DNA from: Microcebus murinus
Lineage: Eukaryota; Chordata; Mammalia; Primates; Cheirogaleidae
Direction: 5' to 3'
Length of the DNA stretch: 64,000 bases
Assembly: GCF_040939455.1 (NCBI RefSeq)
Contig: NC_134111.1
Location: forward strand, 54,888,501 to 54,952,500
Shown here one piece after another: positions 1 through 13,351 of the stretch. The notes under the pieces were generated by a model. The model saw only the letters and a program-made list of their open reading frames with translations, did not search any database and was not told where the DNA came from. The translations under genes were made by a program, and so were the position numbers. How positions within the stretch are numbered: position 1 is the stretch's first letter; the number at the start of each line of letters is the position of its first letter.

Positions 1-239
1 ATGGAAAGGACAGTGTGTGACAAAAAGAACCTGACCCAGGAGCCCCCACCTGTGAGGGCTGCAGAGGAAGCAGTGCGCTTGGGAAAAGCTAGGTTTCTTA
101 GGGCTAGAAACCTAAAGAACGTTCAGTGAAGAGTCTGGGTGTATCAGGAGTTTGCTGATGATGGGATGGGATTCCTGAGGTCATGGGGGAAAAGTTAGGG
201 AAAAAAAAAAGAATGTAAAAGATATAGGAAGAAACTAAA
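1..239. other. Unassigned sequence at window start
   Basis: No repeat or exon recognised. The sequence is moderately GC-rich (CCCAGGAGCCCCCACC). Confidence 0.4.
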
Positions 240-1085
240 CTGTTTTTCCTATTCTCACACACTCAACCAATTGAACACTGCTGGTCAACAAAAAAGGAGG
301 TTTTCTCCCACCAGCAACCAATTCTTCAGTGCACACCAACTGAGTGTCCTATAATTTAACTCAGTTCTGATATTATCTACCTGGAGAGGGCATCAGATAC
401 CTCAGGTTAAGACTCAGGCCCACAAAACTGCCTCTACTTCAGATATCAATCCCAACTATTAAGTCATTAAATATGAAATGTCCACTTTTGAATCAAAAGT
501 GTAGTTTATTATATTTCAGACAAGAAGCAGTACAATTAATCAAAGCATGTGTCTAAACTATCAACACAGTAACTTACGCCAGCTGCGAAGAAGCCCAGAG
601 AGCGAGTGGCGATGAGATCGTGAAAGGCGTTTTCCACAGCTTGTTGAGAACTGAATATGTTTCCTTGCAAGAAGTGGTCCACAGCCTGGAAGAAGCGGTA
701 GTCAGTTGGTGCAAGGTCTGGCGAATATGGTGGATAACAGATAGTTTCCAGGTCCAGCCTCTGTAGTTTGAGCAGTGTTGTCTGTGCGACGTGTGGTTGA
801 GCATTGCCTTGCAAGAGAATTGGCCTGTTTCTGTTGACCAATCTCAGCTAATAGTAGGTTGTAGGTTGTCACCTATACTTCTAGCTGACTGGCTATAAAT
901 TGCAGGTTCCCAGGAGGATTCTGCTCCTCAGGTTCCATTAATTTGCCAGAGCAGCTCACAGAACTCAGGGAAACACTTTACTTACCTTTACTCATTTATT
1001 ACAAAGGATGTCACAAAGGATACAGATGAACTGCCAGATGGAAGAGATGCTGGCCTATAGCTCTGGGTGGTGTAGTCCCTGAGAT
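240..1085 (-). repeat. Ancient LTR-like repeat, minus strand, split by a mariner copy
   Basis: Bases 240-470 (from TTCTCACACACTC through ACTGAGTGTCCTATAATTTAACTCAG to TACTTCAGATATCAATCCC) and 855-1085 (GGTTGTCACCTATACTTCTA through CAGCTCACAGAACTCAGGGAAA) read as two consecutive parts of one old mammalian LTR-like repeat when the intervening mariner is removed. The family name was not assigned. The orientation is inferred from recalled copies and is moderately uncertain. Confidence 0.5.
474..853 (-). mobile_element. Truncated mariner (Tc1/mariner) copy with transposase C-terminal remnant
   Basis: The left end reads TATGAAATGTCCAC, the same terminal motif as the better preserved copy at 35001-36091. 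On the minus strand, 841-536 encodes a decayed transposase end including the mariner signature YSPDLAPTDYRFF and the preceding LLQ-NAQPHVA block with part of the catalytic triad region. The copy stops about 380 bp in, where the host repeat resumes. The coding capacity is far below the ~340 residues of an active transposase, so it is dead. Confidence 0.8.
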
Positions 1086-1087
1086 CA

Positions 1088-1215
1088 ACTGTCCCCAACC
1101 TTTTTTGCACCAGGGATGGGTTTCATAGAAGACAATTTTTCCATGGATCGGGGGTGGGGGTTGTGGGGGTGTGGTGGAACTCTGTGGCCTGGCCCACAGC
1201 CTGGGGGTTGGGGAC
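1088..1215. mobile_element. Short hAT-like DNA transposon remnant with TIRs (TGTCCCCAACC...GGTTGGGGACA)
   Basis: The segment starts TGTCCCCAACC (1089) and ends GGTTGGGGACA (about 1207-1217), an 11-bp perfect inverted repeat. The interior (GCACCAGGGATGGGTTTCATAGAAGACAATTTTTCCATGGAT) resembles a widespread primate non-autonomous element with these ends, but most of the interior is deleted. It contains three G5 runs between 1150 and 1168. The family was not assigned. Confidence 0.6.
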
Positions 1216-1550
1216 AACAGCCTGAGATGGATGCAGGCTGGTGGCTGGGTGATACTCAATATCCCAGCTTCCTTCACTCCCTCATATGTCATACTATCTC
1301 AATGCCTCTCTGCCTGTTCATTTTGGGCTTGATTTTGTCTCTAAACTTGGAGCCCAGGAAAGAGCATCCTGTAGCCTTAGAGCACTAGGAGTTGCTTTGG
1401 GAAAGGCAGATAGCCTACCACAAGATTAACTAACTTCAACCCACACTAAATCCAAGGTACTCATTCAAGGAAAGATGTGGTACTGAGAGTAATTTCATGG
1501 AATGACTACTTTTATTTTAAAAAAGGAGACAGAGAATTAAAAAATTTTGG

Positions 1551-1847
1551 GGGTGGGCATGGTGGCTCAACACTTGTAATCCCAGCACTTTGGGAGGTTG
1601 AGGTGGGACCATTTCTTGAGGCCGGGAGTTTAAGACCAGGCTGAGCAACATAGCAAAACCCTATCTCTACAAAAAATAAAAAATTAGCTGGGTGTGGTGG
1701 CATGCGCCTATAGTCCCAGCTACCCAGGAGGCTGAGGTGGGAGGATCACTTTAGCCCAGGAGTTCAAGGCTGCAGTGAGTAATGACTGTACCACTACACT
1801 ACAGCCTGGGCAAGAGTAAGACCCTGTCTCTGTCTTAAAAAAAAAAT
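1551..1847 (+). mobile_element. Alu, old dimeric type (AluJ-like)
   Basis: GGGTGGGCATGGTGGCTC start, two arms joined by ACAAAAAATAAAAAATTAGCTGG, right arm with CAGTGAG and an A-tail. It lacks the strepsirrhine TTGGCCAACT middle insert, so it is likely an ancestral primate AluJ. Confidence 0.85.
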
Positions 1848-1859
1848 TCTCTTATCAAT

Positions 1860-4340
<2,481 letters not shown>

Positions 4341-4549
4341 ACCTTATTTAAAAAAAAACTAAAGTGTCAGTGGCCATGAATATTTGTCGGTATTAATTCT
4401 GGAACTGATATTCTTGATGAAACTAAGTGAACAATATTAATGCTTCTCTTTTGATAATATTTCTACATTTTAATGCCTTTGACTCAAAAAGTAATATCTC
4501 TGTTTAGGTATGAATAAGGATAATGATAAAACATCATCCCTTACAAAGA

Positions 4550-4715
4550 ATACATATTATTTTCATTTTATGGAAGCAACTAGGACTGAGAGAAGTTAGT
4601 TTGTTTAATATCTTGTTAGTTTGTCTAATATCTTATAAGTTAGTTTGTCTAATATGTTGTAAAGGGCAGGCTTGGGACTGAAATTCAGTCCTATCTGGCC
4701 CCAAATTCTTGTTAT
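4550..4715 (-). repeat. MIR-like remnant
   Basis: ATTATTTTCATTTTATGGAAGCAACTAGGACTGAGAGAAG followed by GGCTTGGGACTGAAATTCAGTCC has the order of a reverse-complement MIR core with a small internal tandem duplication (TTAGTTTGTTTAATATCTTG repeated about three times, 4597-4655). Confidence 0.45.
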
Positions 4716-4859
4716 TTATTTCTCTTATGGTGGGCAGAGTAATTTTAGAAAATGTCTACATATGCCTGATTACTAAAACCTAAAAATATGACTTGCCAAA
4801 GTGAAGTGGAAAAACAGTTTTCCTGGGATTTAGAGAATTACACACATATATGTGTAAAG

Positions 4860-4990
4860 GAAACTGTAAATTTTATGAGAGCAGAAACCTCAGGACTGTA
4901 TCCATTCTCTTTACCATACTAAACCCAGTGCTCAGCACATGCTTGACATATAGATTTGCCTCAATTAAGATTTGATGAATGAAGTACAGA
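4860..4990 (+). repeat. LINE-2 3' end fragment
   Basis: TTTATGAGAGCAGAAACCTCAGGAC, then CCCAGTGCTCAGCACATGCTTGACATATAG and AATGAATGAAGT, follow the typical L2 3' end order. Confidence 0.6.
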
Positions 4991-5117
4991 TGAATGATAA
5001 TGTTTGGGATTAGGTAATAGGCACACATGAACTTTGAATATCATATTGTTATTTTTGGCAAGATAATTCAGTTTTGAATCTATAAAGGGGAAATAAGATA
5101 AAAGGTTAATGTAAGCC

Positions 5118-5448
5118 TTTTTTTTTTTTTTTGAGACAGAGTCTCACTCTGTTGCCCAGGCTAGAGTGTCATGGCATCAGCCTAGCTCACAGCAACCTTA
5201 AATTCCTAGGCTCAAGCGATCCTCCTGCCTCAGCTTCCCGAGGAGCTGGGACTACAGGCATGTACCACCATGCCCAGTTAATTTTTTTTCTACATATTTT
5301 TATTTTTCCAGCTAATTTCTTCCTATTTTTAGTGGAGTTAGGGTGTCACTCTTGCTCAGGCTGGTCTTGAACTCCTGACCTCGAGCAATCCACCTGCTTC
5401 AGCCTCCCAGAGTGCTAGGATTACAGGTGTGAGCTATCACGCCTGGTC
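5118..5448 (-). mobile_element. Strepsirrhine-type Alu
   Basis: Poly(T) head, GAGACAGAGTCTCACTCTGTTGCCC, both arms and GCCTGGTC end. The target-site duplication AATGTAAGCCTTTT is readable on both sides (5109 and 5448). Confidence 0.95.
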
Positions 5449-5799
5449 AATGTAAGCCTTTTGAAAGTAAGTCTTCTCTCTCTTCATAACATGAACTAAA
5501 CCTGGTCAAGGGCAGTTTCCACATTTGCAAATATATTTTCTAGATAAATCTGAATAATTAAATAATCACATTGTGATTCAATTTGTGAATGATCGAAAGC
5601 CTTTCCCTGCATAGTTGTTTGGTCATTCCCCTACAAATTCCCTAAAAATGGCTAAAAAAGCTAGGCTTGAAATAAAACTAGACTTGAAGGAGAAAACTAA
5701 ATATTTTTTATATTTGTGTTCCCAGCACCCAGCTGTATAGTAGATACACAACACAGAAGGAAGAAGAAATAAACGGTGGAAAAAAGGAAGAAAAATGAG

Positions 5800-5945
5800 T
5801 GTTCAGAACCTTGGATTTTCGTCTTGGGTTGGCTATGTGAACTTGGGCCAATCATTTCTCCATTTCGTTTCTCAGTTTCCTTATTTGGAAGGCAGAGATG
5901 TTGATCTAGTTGACCACCAAGGTGCCTCCAGATTCTAATTTCCTG
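5800..5945 (+). repeat. MIR element
   Basis: CTTGGGTTGGCTATGTGAACTTGGGCCAATCATTTCTCC followed by CTCAGTTTCCTTATTTGGAAGGCAGA is the MIR core in direct orientation. Confidence 0.7.
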
Positions 5946-6234
5946 TGGATGAGACTGGGGTCATCCTTGGTATAAACAAGTCTATGCTTCCTTATGTCCA
6001 CTAGGGGGTACTGTAGTACTTACTAGCTCCATGGCCTCCGTCTTCCAATTTATCCCATTCTGTTGACAGTTTTTTCCTGACTTTATTCCCCTGAAAAACA
6101 TTCTTTACCTTTAACTTTCATACTCAAATTTATACTGCAAAGATTAAGATTTAATTTGGTAATTGAAGCTGGATAAACCTAGGAAGAATTTAGCTTGATG
6201 ATTCGTATGACTAAATAGGCAAATTAGAATCACA

Positions 6235-6499
6235 GCCGGGCACGATGGCTCAGGCCCATACACTCTGGGAGGCTGAGATGGGAAGATTGCTTGAGGCCAG
6301 GAGTTTGGGACCAGCCTGAACAAAAGCAAGACTCTGTCCAACTAAAAATAGAAAATTAGCCCGGGATAGTGGCACAGGAGGCTGAGGTAGGAAGATCACT
6401 TGAGCCTAGGAGTTCAAGGTTGCAGTGAGTTATGATGACGCACTGCACTCTACCCAGAGCAACAGAGTGAGACTCTGTCTCAAAAAGAAAAAAAAAAAA
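6235..6499 (+). mobile_element. Alu, diverged, with short middle
   Basis: GCCGGGCACGATGGCTCAGG start, left arm with an internal deletion, right arm and A-tail. It is more diverged than the other lemur-type copies. Confidence 0.85.
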
Positions 6500-6589
6500 T
6501 CAGAGTTAATTACATAGTAAAGTTATGAGATGTTAAGATTTTGTTTAGGCCAAATGGAGGGCCTTGAAAATCTTTTAAAGGAAAATAAA

Positions 6590-7045
6590 GAGGAATAAAT
6601 TCTAATTACCCTAACAACAAAAGCATAAACTTATGAAGACAACTATACAACTATCCAAGAGTATAAAAGAAGGCTTAGATATACCATGTTCTTGGATAAG
6701 AAGACTCAGCATTGTAAAAATTTAAAATTATTCTCCAAATATATTCACAAATATAGCATGATTCCAATCAAAATCCAAATGGGAAACTTTATAAAAGAAA
6801 TTCATTGAGAAAAATTAAACTGAAAAGAGTCAAGAAAAAAAGATTTAACTTTTTGACAGGGAAGGGGTAGTTCAAATGAACTAGCATGTCCTAAAAGAAA
6901 TGATAAAACAGCTGAAATTAAAACAGTGACAACAAAGTAAACAAACAGACCACTAAAATAGAAGAGCAAGTCCCAAAACAAACCCAAGCATGGAGCTCTG
7001 GATGTGTGCATGGAGGGGTGTGTATTTTGGTTACTTAGCATCTCA
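6590..7045 (+). repeat. L1 ORF2 fragment
   Basis: The phrases ATATACCATGTTCTTGGATAAGAAGACTCAGCATTGTAAA and ATTCCAATCAAAATCCAAATGGG are typical of the L1 ORF2 3' part in sense orientation. The frame is broken and no protein is possible. Confidence 0.6.
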
Positions 7046-7099
7046 ACACTTTTTTCATTATGGAAACTGAAAAAGAGCAGATCTTACCTCTTCTAGACA

Positions 7100-7524
7100 G
7101 TAACACAGGACATACCTGAGGTTTGTCCTGTGGGATTCTGACACTGAATCCAGAATGGGTGATGCAAAGGGCTAAGGACCATCATGTTATTTACAGAGAT
7201 AGTGATGATGTCAATCATCTGGGAGAAGAGAATGTCTGGTGGTTGCAGTGTCATTGGACTCCACTTAGATTCTAGTTAGACTCTTCCCTTAACAGCTCTT
7301 CTCTAAGTTCCGGCAACATTCTAACCAGTCTGTTGCTACAGTGGTCCTTGGCAGAGTTTTCTGTTGCCAGACTTCTTTGGCTCCTGTTTCCTGAGCATGG
7401 TTTTTAACTTTCCCACAGATTTTGTGAGCTGTTTGGTATCCTTCCAATAAATTACATTCTGTTCAATCTACTCAGAATTTGTTACTAATGCTTGCAACTA
7501 GGAATCCTGACTTGTACAGAAACT
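7100..7524 (+). repeat. ERVL-class LTR (3' part of a degraded 5' LTR)
   Basis: The end reads CCTTCCAATAAATTACATTCTG (poly(A) signal) followed by TTGCAACTAGGAATCCTGACTTGTACA and then GAAACTGGTAAAGAGGAA, which looks like an LTR end plus the start of internal sequence. ERVL pol-like sequence follows within about 500 bp, supporting an LTR-internal arrangement. The exact family is unassigned. Confidence 0.55.
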
Positions 7525-8610
7525 GGTAAAGAGGAATCAGTTACAAACAACAGACTTTTTGGGAAATGAGGAGAATCTGGTTATCCAGATTCATTATTGT
7601 TTGAAGAGAGTAAAAACTAGTTAATATTCAGAGATGGGCTTCTGGAAGTCCGTGGCATGTAACAGTGAAACAGCTACTCCAATTAATGTCTGTGAACATG
7701 AGGACTGTGGGCATTGAAGACAAGACTGTTGGGCACACAACTGCTATTGTCAGAGAACTCTATGGAGGGCAGAAGGAATTCAAGAGCAGTGTGCTGAGGT
7801 CAGATGCTTTAGTTAAAAAGATTAACAAATGAAAATTTCTAGATTCTCATTTTAAAACAACTGATACCCAAACTGTGAATTTGTTAAGAGAAACTTAGAA
7901 GCCCCAGGACGGACATATGTATAAAACAATATTTGTTCCTATTAATTGATGACTTGCAAATCTGTTGAATTTACCTCCTTATTTTCCCTCCTGGCATGCA
8001 AAGGGACATGCAGCCATTTATCAGGATAATCGTGAATGATGAAGTGGAAATAGTTTGCTTTCATCTGGTACAGACAATAGTAGAGCTTCACCTTCTTGCC
8101 ACAGGATTAGATCACCTTTTGGGCTCTGGGGCACAATTAAGTCTGCAGAAAGATTCTTATTTCCTCACTTTACATGATATCACATTGACTCACTAGATTG
8201 TCCATACTATGCAGATGAGGACAAAAGAGTAGAAAATAGTAAATATCTTTAAAACTTAGAGAAAAAGATATGAGCGCTAGAGTGGGAAGTTTTTCAAGGG
8301 TCCAGTGATATTTAGAACATGTTTGACTATGATTACAAACAGATAAACTGTTGTACCCGAACTCTTTATCAATGCGAAGAAGCATTATTTTGGTGGACTT
8401 CTTTGGATTTTAGAGGCTTGCTACTAGGTCCCAGTGGAACATAATCCAGGTGTTAACTCAGATTCCTAACTCAAGAGGCTTGGATAGGATCTGAAGGCAA
8501 GTAAGTTTCATGAACACATTGCTCACGTTCTCCTGTTGCCAGCTCCGGTCATACTGCTGTCCCTCCTCAACTTACATGTAATTGCCTCATGGGGTATCCA
8601 CCATGACCAC
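7525..8610 (+). pseudogene. ERVL-type internal region with degraded pol (reverse transcriptase) remnant
   Basis: Between about 7980 and 8420 the sequence follows the order of an endogenous ERVL pol region on the plus strand. It has the GGATTAGATCACCTT block, a CATGATATCACATTGA block near the RT active-site region, the AAGTTTTTCAAGGGTCCAGTG block and the CTCTTTGGATTTT block. Frames are broken by several stops and deletions, so nothing can be made. This is an old fossil that predates the lemur-specific Alu at 8648. Confidence 0.6.
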
Positions 8611-8647
8611 TTGACTTGAGAAGAAAAAATTAAAATCCTGGTTTATG

Positions 8648-8927
8648 GCCAAGCGCCATGGCTCACGCCTGTCATCCTAGCACTTTGGGAGGCCCAGGCG
8701 GGCGGATCGCTCAAGGTCAGGAGTTTGAGACCAGCCTGTGCAAGAGTGAGACCCAGTCTCTACTAAAAATAGTCTCTACAGGCACATGCCTGTAGTCCCA
8801 GCCACTCGGGAGGCTGAGGCAGAAGGATCGCTTGAGCCCAGGAGTTCAAGGTTGCTGTGACCTAGGCTGACACCACAGCACTCTAGCCTGGACAACAAGA
8901 GGGAGACTCTGTCTCAAAAAAAAAAAA
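8648..8927 (+). mobile_element. Strepsirrhine-type Alu with shortened middle
   Basis: Full left arm, right arm and A-tail. The target-site duplication AATCCTGGTTTA is seen at 8634 and 8926. The TTGGCCAACT middle is deleted between CTAAAAATAG and TCTCTACAGGCA. Confidence 0.93.
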
Positions 8928-9254
8928 TCCTGGTTTACAAATGCTTTTTTTCCGGTTTGAAATGGATTGCTTTAGCATTTATAGCTTATCCAGAGACCCA
9001 GAAGGACCAGGGAAAAGTATGATCCTCACAATGGGAAGAAATTGAAATAGCATATATCTCATTCAATTTGCCTGGAATCAGCAGTGGCTAGTGGTTTGGT
9101 GTTTTTTTTTTAACTTTTATAATTATGAACTTCATTTTTATTTACTATGCCAACATTTTCAGGTGAGACTTTATATCTGGTTTTTATAATTCATTTTACA
9201 AGCAAATTCTAATATACAATAGGTACCTGAACTGGTTTTGAAAAACAACGGGAA

Positions 9255-9586
9255 GGCAGGGCGTGGTGGCTCACGCCTGTAATCCTAGTACTCTGGGAGG
9301 CCGAGGCAGGCTGATCGCTCAAGGTCAGGAGTTTGAAATAAGCCTGAGCAAGAATGAGACCCTGTCTCTACTAAAAATAGAAAGAAATTAATTGGCCAGC
9401 TAAAAATATATAGAAAAAATTAGCGAGGCATGGTGGCACATACCTGTAGTCCCAGCTACTCGGGAGGCTGAGGCAGGAGGATCACTTAAGCCCAGGAGTT
9501 AGAGGTTGCTATGAGCTAGGCTGATACCATGGCACTCCAGCCTGGGCAACAGAGTGAGATTCTGTCTCAAAAAAAAAAAAAAAAAA
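9255..9586 (+). mobile_element. Strepsirrhine-type Alu
   Basis: GGCAGGGCGTGGTGGCTCACG start, AATTAATTGGCCAGCTAAAA middle and A-tail. The flanking AAACAACGGGAA / AAGAACAATGGGAAA is an imperfect target duplication. Confidence 0.95.
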
Positions 9587-9732
9587 TAAGAACAATGGGA
9601 AAACAATACTGTAGATATTATTTTTGTTGTTAGTAATGACTTAGAGACTTTAAATTCTTAGAGTCAGTATTATTTTGTTATGGAAATGCTTTACCAAGGA
9701 TAAAGTGGGTAGTTTTCCCCCAACAAGGTTAG

Positions 9733-9923
9733 AACATATATCTTCAATTAATGACAGTTGTAGATTGGTGCCCACCATCACAAATCATTTATCCAAAAGT
9801 ATTCGTTCAAATTGCTGCAGCAGAAAACTTAAAGGAAGATGTGGAAAGATCACTAGAAAATAGAATTCAAACATCAGAATTAAGAAAAATAGCAAGGCTG
9901 TCATCCCCAAGGAAAAACATCAG
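9733..9923 (+). other. Unrecognised open segment, possible orphan or decayed exon
   Basis: Between an acceptor-like TTTTCCCCCAACAAGGTTAG and a donor-like CATCAG|GTATTT the plus strand keeps an open frame of about 63 codons with a fairly protein-like composition (for example SQIIYPKVFVQIAAAENLKEDVERSLEN). I do not recognise the protein. It lies between an Alu and the SLC12A2 retrocopy and does not match the SLC12A2 C-terminus. It could be a remnant of another retrocopy, a degraded transposon ORF, or chance. Low confidence. Confidence 0.2.
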
Positions 9924-11629
9924 GTATTTTATAATTAATTTTCAAATACTGCATTAAAATACAAACACAACCATCCTGACTAATTAAGCAATATGAACTA
10001 TTGTGTAAGATGGAGAGTAAACTAAAATGGTGCTGCAGTCTTATTATCTCCATTGCAAGCCTGTTTGGTGATTCTAAAGGACGTCTCTAGTGCCCTAGAG
10101 ACCACGAAGCCAGTATGATAACTCTGCTCAGAAAGTTATTGTCATGACTCTCCCAGTTGCACGAAAAGGTTCTCTGTCTAGTGGTCTCTACATGGCATGG
10201 TTAGAAGCTCTATCTAAGGACCTACCACCAATCCTCCTAGTCCGTGGAAATCATCAGAATGTCCTTACCTTCTATTCCTAAATGTTCTACACAATGGACA
10301 GTCCTCCAGAGGGGTACTTCAGTGCCTATGAAGTAACTGAAATCTTCAATGACATATTAACATTGCAATGGTGAATGGTGACTTTTCTTTCACTGTTTCA
10401 TTAATTTGAAAGCACACAGGAAAGTTGTTCCATTGATATGTGTATGGAGACTTCAGTTTTAGTTAATTCCATATCTCAGTCTTAAAGAATGGTGATTGTT
10501 TGATGGACTGAAGTTCATGAGGGTAAAGTTTTCCTTCGCTACTGGAATAGCAATAAAAGTGTGTTATTTTTTGATTGATGAAAGGAGTACAAAAAGCCTT
10601 TAGCCTTGAGGTGCCTTCTGAAATTAACCAAATCTCATCCATATATCCTCTTTTATAAATTTATAGAATGTCAAACTTTGCCTTCAGCTATTATTTTTAT
10701 TTCTAGTCTCTTCTACCTTAAGACAAAATGGACACTGCTTTTCTCCTTCCATTGACCAATTAATGTTGAGTACTGTATGTTTTCTATTACTTTTTAAAAG
10801 GTATCTGTTAGATATTAAAGGTGAGAATTAGGGCAGGTTAATGAAAAATGGGGAAAAATATGGTAATCAAAAAGTGACCACAAGGTTAGGTTTATATGAG
10901 TACCTGTAAATGTAGAACTAAGATAAAAAGTTCCCAAATACCCTTTTAAGCCATTCTGATTGGCTACTATATCAATCTTCATTATTATTTCTTGAAACCT
11001 TAGGGAAGGTTGAGGATTTATCCAATACTTGGAATAGACCATGCTGAAAAATTATATGTTATCATTCTTTAAACAAGATCATTTGTATTTATTTGAAGAA
11101 AGATCTGTCCTAATTTAGAATTTTCCTCAAATCTGAGGGACTTTTGAGAAATGCTAACAGATTTTTTTTTTCTGGAGGAAATTTAGACAAAGCAATGTCA
11201 TTTAATAGAATATTTCCATAAACACTACGTGGAATTTCGCTATACTGTACCATCCTTTATAAATCATTAAAATAATGTTTCTTCAAATGGTTAAATGGAC
11301 CACTGGTTTCTTAGTGAAATGTTTTTAGGCTTACTTCATTCAATTGTCAAATACACTTAGTCTTAATACACTCAGGTTTGAACAGATTATTCTGAACATT
11401 TAAATTTAATCCATTCTTAATACTTTAAAACTTTTGTGTTACGAAAAACTGCCAGTTTGTGCTTTTGAAATGTCTGTTTTGACATCACAGTCTACTTACT
11501 AGTACAATTTTGATAGTGCATAGGTACTGTTACTAAAAGCTTTATATACAATTATTAATGTGAAATTTTTCATTTTTTTATTCAAGGAAGGATTTCCTAA
11601 AAACATTTCAAGGGATTTATGTCTACATA

Positions 11630-11695
11630 TCTGTATATGTGTGTGTGTATATGTATATGCATACACAGATGCATATTTGTATATACAATGAAATT
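11630..11695. repeat. TG/TA dinucleotide-rich tract in the SLC12A2 retrocopy
   Basis: Alternating GTGTGTGTATATGTATATGC, likely inherited from the parent 3'UTR. Confidence 0.7.
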
Positions 11696-11983
11696 TATGT
11701 TGCTGGTGTTTTGAATTTTAAAGTGATCAGGATTCATTGGATTAAATTATTTTTTTGTTTTAGTAAACATAAGTTCAAAATCAGATTGATGGATATAGGT
11801 TTCATAGAGAACAACTAATCATTTGAAGGGCATGCTGTAATTTCACACAGTTATCCAATTAAAAGATGGAGAACATTTCATCTGAAATACTGCTTGGTGG
11901 ATTCATTGGTATAAGTTTCCATGGTGTAGAATTTATGCAGGTTTCATGAATCTTGATAGAAATCTATAAAATTATTCTTTTCA

Positions 11984-12315
11984 GGCCAGGCGCGGTGGCT
12001 CACGCCTGTAATCCTAGCACTCTGGGAGGCCGAGGTGGGCGGATTGCTCTAGGTCAGGAGTTTAAAACCAGCCTGAGCAAGAGCAAGACCCTGTCTCTAC
12101 CATAAATAGAAAGAAATTAATTGGCCAACTGATATATATAGAAAAAATTAGCCGGGCATGGTGGCACATGCCTGTAGTCCTAGCTACTCGGGAGGCTGAG
12201 GCAGGAGTATCGCTTGAGCCCAAGAGTTTGAGGTTGATGTGAGCTAGGCTGATGCTACGGCACTCACTCTAGCCTGGACAACAAAGCAAGACTCTGTCTC
12301 AAAAAAAAAAAAAAA
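11984..12315 (+). mobile_element. Strepsirrhine-type Alu inside the SLC12A2 retrocopy
   Basis: Complete dimer with the AATTAATTGGCCAACTGATATATA middle. The target-site duplication AAATTATTCTTTTCA lies on both sides, showing that it inserted into the pre-existing NKCC1 3'UTR copy. Confidence 0.97.
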
Positions 12316-13351
12316 TTATTCTTTTCAATGGTGCAGTATTTTGCTGCATGAGTATGAATTCAATTAATATAAATTGGAGATCTGATAATTTTGAATTCAG
12401 AATATTAAGAAAATGAAGTAACTGATTTTCTAAAAATTCTTTTCTACATTATAACTCATAGCATTGTTCCATTTATTGCAGGTTTTGCAGTGTTTGGGGG
12501 AAAAGACTGTAGAAATGTATTCAGTAAATAATATCATGTGCGAACTTTTAAAATGGATAATAGGGCATGGATTGAGTGCTGCTATCTTGACATGTGCACA
12601 GGTACACTTACTTTTTTTTCCTTTTTTTTAAAGTTTTTCGCATTCAGGAAAACATCATTGTGATCTATACTTTAGGAACCAAATGTCATGCATTATACAT
12701 GTGTGTATGCATAATGCAGGGAGGGTAATATTGTCTGTGAAATAATGTAAGAAGCTTTTCACTTAAAACAAAATTGTATTACTTTCACCTAACACTAGAT
12801 ACCAGGTCAAAAGTTTCAAGGTTGTTGTAGTGCTCTAATAAATTTCAATGATTAATTCTTAGAGATGCTAACTAGTGTTGAAACTGTGATACCTTATTTA
12901 TGCTGAATTTTGATTATTTTAATGCCAAATTTTTTTTAGTTCTAATCATTGGTGATAACTTGGAAATAAATAATTATACAATGGCATTTGACAGTTCATT
13001 ATTCCTATAGGTAAGAATTCAATGGGTTTAGAGAGAATGGTGGTGTTAAGCTGATTATTAACGGTTACTGAAATAAAATATTTATTTGTTACATTATTCA
13101 TTTGTATTTTAGGTTCCCTTTTACATTCTTTTTATATGCTTTCTGACATTACATATTTTTTAAGACTATGGAAATAATTTCAAGATTTGAGCTGTGGTGG
13201 ATGATTACTAAGTTTGAAACTGTAATATTTTGATAATACTGTACTATAACTGTCACACAAATGCTTTTCTAATGTTTTAACCTTGAGAATTGCAGTTGCT
13301 GCTTTGTACAGAAGTTGCTGCAATAAAGGAAGTGGATTCATTAAAAAAAAA

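Larger units (their letters stand above)
10138..13351 (+). pseudogene. SLC12A2P: 5'-truncated processed pseudogene of SLC12A2 (NKCC1): last ~47 codons plus 3'UTR
   Basis: SLC12A2 encodes the Na-K-2Cl cotransporter NKCC1. From 10138 to 10281 the frame reads through the family's conserved C-terminal end ([37 protein letters not shown]) and stops at the expected TAA. About 3 kb of sequence that I recognise as NKCC1 3'UTR follows, ending with AATAAA at 13322-13327 and a nine-A tail at 13343-13351. Nothing of the transporter upstream of this is seen, so the copy is severely 5' truncated and cannot make a transporter. An Alu (11984-12315) inserted later. A TG/TA dinucleotide tract lies at 11638-11690. 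A convincing target duplication was not found; only GAAAGT occurs at both edges (10131 and 13357). Confidence 0.85.
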
